Below, piece after piece: positions 7,307 to 8,249 of a stretch of DNA of 8,249 nucleotides. Origin of the DNA: Comamonadaceae bacterium (GTDB taxonomy: Bacteria > Pseudomonadota > Gammaproteobacteria > Burkholderiales > Burkholderiaceae_C); the NCBI GenBank assembly GCA_027490485.1, contig JAIXYA010000245.1:1-8249 (forward strand), given 5' to 3'. A program made the position numbers and the translations under genes. A model generated the notes under the pieces. It was not told the origin of the DNA. It made no database searches and saw only the letters and a list, made by a program, of their open reading frames with translations. Within the stretch, counting starts at the first letter, position 1; each line of letters starts with the position of its first letter.

Positions 7307-7335
7307 ATTGTAGGCGGGCGATTTAATCTTGAAAA
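7307..7335 (-). promoter_or_regulatory. Candidate promoter for xseB-ispA-NnrU unit
   Basis: On the minus strand a TACAAT -10 box (7312-7307) lies 17 bp after a weak -35 (TTTTCA, 7335-7330). This predicts transcription starting near 7300 and a leader of about 22 bases before the xseB ATG. The CCTACAATGG context resembles other Burkholderiales housekeeping promoters. No PpsR-like palindrome was seen here, so this unit is probably not under the same control as crtE and bchC. Confidence 0.45.
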
Positions 7336-7339
7336 ATTG

Positions 7340-7368
7340 TAAATATTGCTAAAAGTCGAGGCTACAAT
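7340..7368 (+). promoter_or_regulatory. Candidate promoter for the Rieske oxygenase gene
   Basis: A TACAAT -10 box at 7363-7368, in the context GGCTACAATCC, is the best candidate for rightward transcription. The -35 is poor (TAAATA at about 7340-7345, 17 bp away), so an activator may be needed or the call may be wrong. The predicted start near 7374 leaves a leader of about 68 bases containing two hairpins. Confidence 0.4.
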
Positions 7369-7378
7369 CCGCTTCCGC

Positions 7379-7402
7379 CTGGGGTACCCCCCCAGTTTTT
7401 TT
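7379..7402 (+). terminator. Terminator-like hairpin with T7 tract in the Rieske gene leader
   Basis: CTGGGG (7379-7384) pairs with CCCCAG (7390-7395) around a five-base loop, and seven T residues follow directly (7396-7402), the shape of an intrinsic terminator. It lies between the candidate promoter and the ATG at 7442 and has no upstream rightward gene to end, so it could act as an attenuator. On the minus strand there is no T tract after the stem. The short stem makes its strength uncertain. Confidence 0.5.
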
Positions 7403-7408
7403 GTCATT

Positions 7409-7422
7409 CTCCCTGTGGGGAG
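7409..7422 (+). other. Second small hairpin in the Rieske gene leader
   Basis: CTCCC (7409-7413) pairs with GGGAG (7418-7422) around a TGTG loop, ending 19 bases before the ATG. The downstream strand CTGTGGGG (7413-7420) can instead pair with CCCCCCAG in the first hairpin (seven of eight pairs), so the two structures could compete. No ribosome binding site stands out after it; only weak AGG triplets occur before the ATG. Confidence 0.35.
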
Positions 7423-7441
7423 TCTTTAGGTCAGGTCGCCC

Positions 7442-8249
7442 ATGTCTGATTTAAGTCTTCAACTGCAGCAGGCCTCTGGCCAACTACCAGTTTCAAGCTA
7501 TTTTGATGATGCGCTGTACCAGCGCGAAATCGAACAATTGTTCAAACAAGGTCCTCGCTACGTCGGCCATTCGCTGGCAGTACCCAACGTAGGCGACTTT
7601 CATGCCCTTGCCCATGAAAACGAGGGCCGAGCCTTGGTGCATACCCCGCAAGGTATACAACTGATCTCCAATGTCTGCCGTCACCGCCAAGCCGTGATGC
7701 TCAAAGGAAGAGGCAACCTGAACGACCCAGCACGCAGCATGGGCGGCAATGTGGTGTGTCCCCTGCACCGCTGGACCTATTCGGGTGAAGGCCAACTGTT
7801 GGGCGCACCGCATTTCCAGCAAGACCCTTGCCTGAACCTGCAAAACTACCAGCTACAAGAATGGAATGGTTTGCTGTTTGAAGCCAACGGCCGCGATGTG
7901 CTGGCTGACTTGGCAGGCATGGGTCCACGCCAACAACTTGATTTCACTGGCTATGCCCTCGACCATGTCGAAATGCATGTCTGCAATTACAACTGGAAAA
8001 CCTTTATTGAGCTCTATCTCGAGGACTACCACGTCGGTCCGTTTCACCCAGGGCTTGGTAATTTCGTTACCTGCGACGATTTGCAGTGGGAATTGAAGGA
8101 CGACTACTCGGTACAAACCGTGGGTGTGGCCAACCGCTTGGGCAAAGCCGGCAGCCCTACTTATGAACGCTGGCACGACGCCTTGCTGCAATACAACCAA
8201 GGCTCGGTACCCCAACATGGCGCGATTTGGCTGACCTACTACCCCCACA
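7442..8249 (+). CDS. Rieske-type aromatic ring-hydroxylating oxygenase, alpha subunit (C-terminus off window)
   Basis: The frame is open from ATG 7442 to the right edge, 269 codons. Residues about 38-146 form a Rieske 2Fe-2S domain with the Cys-x-His pair at Cys79 and His81 and the Cys-x-x-His pair at Cys106 and His109. The catalytic domain begins after residue 170 and shows NWKTFIELYLEDYHVGPFHP (184-203), where His197 and His202 are the expected mononuclear iron ligands. The third, acidic, ligand would lie beyond the window. Such enzymes use a reductase partner to activate oxygen for hydroxylation or demethylation. No ferredoxin or reductase gene is visible, and the substrate cannot be inferred. 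It is divergent from xseB, and I see no evidence that it acts in pigment synthesis. Confidence 0.88.
   Translation, partial: MSDLSLQLQQASGQLPVSSYFDDALYQREIEQLFKQGPRYVGHSLAVPNVGDFHALAHENEGRALVHTPQGIQLISNVCRHRQAVMLKGRGNLNDPARSMGGNVVCPLHRWTYSGEGQLLGAPHFQQDPCLNLQNYQLQEWNGLLFEANGRDVLADLAGMGPRQQLDFTGYALDHVEMHVCNYNWKTFIELYLEDYHVGPFHPGLGNFVTCDDLQWELKDDYSVQTVGVANRLGKAGSPTYERWHDALLQYNQGSVPQHGAIWLTYYPH

Noticed and set aside
7493..8248. Minus-strand open frames at 7493-7843 and 7853-8248
   Set aside because: The plus strand carries a continuous Rieske oxygenase frame with all expected metal ligands, so these are shadows.
1..8249. CRISPR arrays, tRNA/rRNA genes, insertion sequences
   Set aside because: No spaced direct repeats, RNA gene signatures, transposase motifs or terminal inverted repeats were seen. 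The window is almost fully coding.

Overview
The window is one end of a purple-bacterial photosynthesis gene cluster joined to a housekeeping isoprenoid locus. Gene content, order and protein sequence suggest a Betaproteobacterium of the Burkholderiales, most likely a Comamonadaceae-type aerobic or facultative phototroph (Rhodoferax/Limnohabitans-like). The pointers are the crtE-crtF-bchC-bchX-bchY order, the xseB-ispA pair with a divergent Rieske oxygenase, moderately high GC and TACAAT-type -10 boxes. The genus is inference.

Layout, right to left on the minus strand: xseB (7277-7020), ispA (7023-6115) and an NnrU/Z-ISO-family membrane protein (6099-5488) form one tightly packed unit. After an 80-137 bp promoter gap (depending on the crtE start) comes the photosynthesis superoperon: crtE (from about 5350 to 4445), crtF (to 3267), then a 75 bp gap with an internal promoter, bchC (3191-2244), bchX (2244-1243) and bchY (from 1237 off the left edge). 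A Rieske-type oxygenase is transcribed rightward from 7442 off the right edge. A 164 bp divergent promoter region separates it from xseB.

The genes form one supply line. IspA makes farnesyl-PP and CrtE makes geranylgeranyl-PP, which feeds both carotenoids and the bacteriochlorophyll tail. CrtF O-methylates the hydroxylated carotenoid end. BchX and BchY (with BchZ, expected just off the left edge) form chlorophyllide a oxidoreductase, and BchC oxidises the 3-hydroxyethyl side chain on the way to bacteriochlorophyllide a.

The most informative non-coding signal is that the crtE and bchC promoters share one layout. Each has a TTGACA -35 box, a 16 bp spacer and an AT-rich -10 box, embedded in two 18 bp TGT-N12-ACA-like palindromes set exactly 8 bp apart. 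This is the arrangement known for the redox/light repressor PpsR/CrtJ. I found no unprecedented multi-gene system. The less ordinary points are the NnrU/Z-ISO-like gene at the junction, a possible leaderless bchC mRNA, and a terminator-like hairpin in the leader of the Rieske gene.
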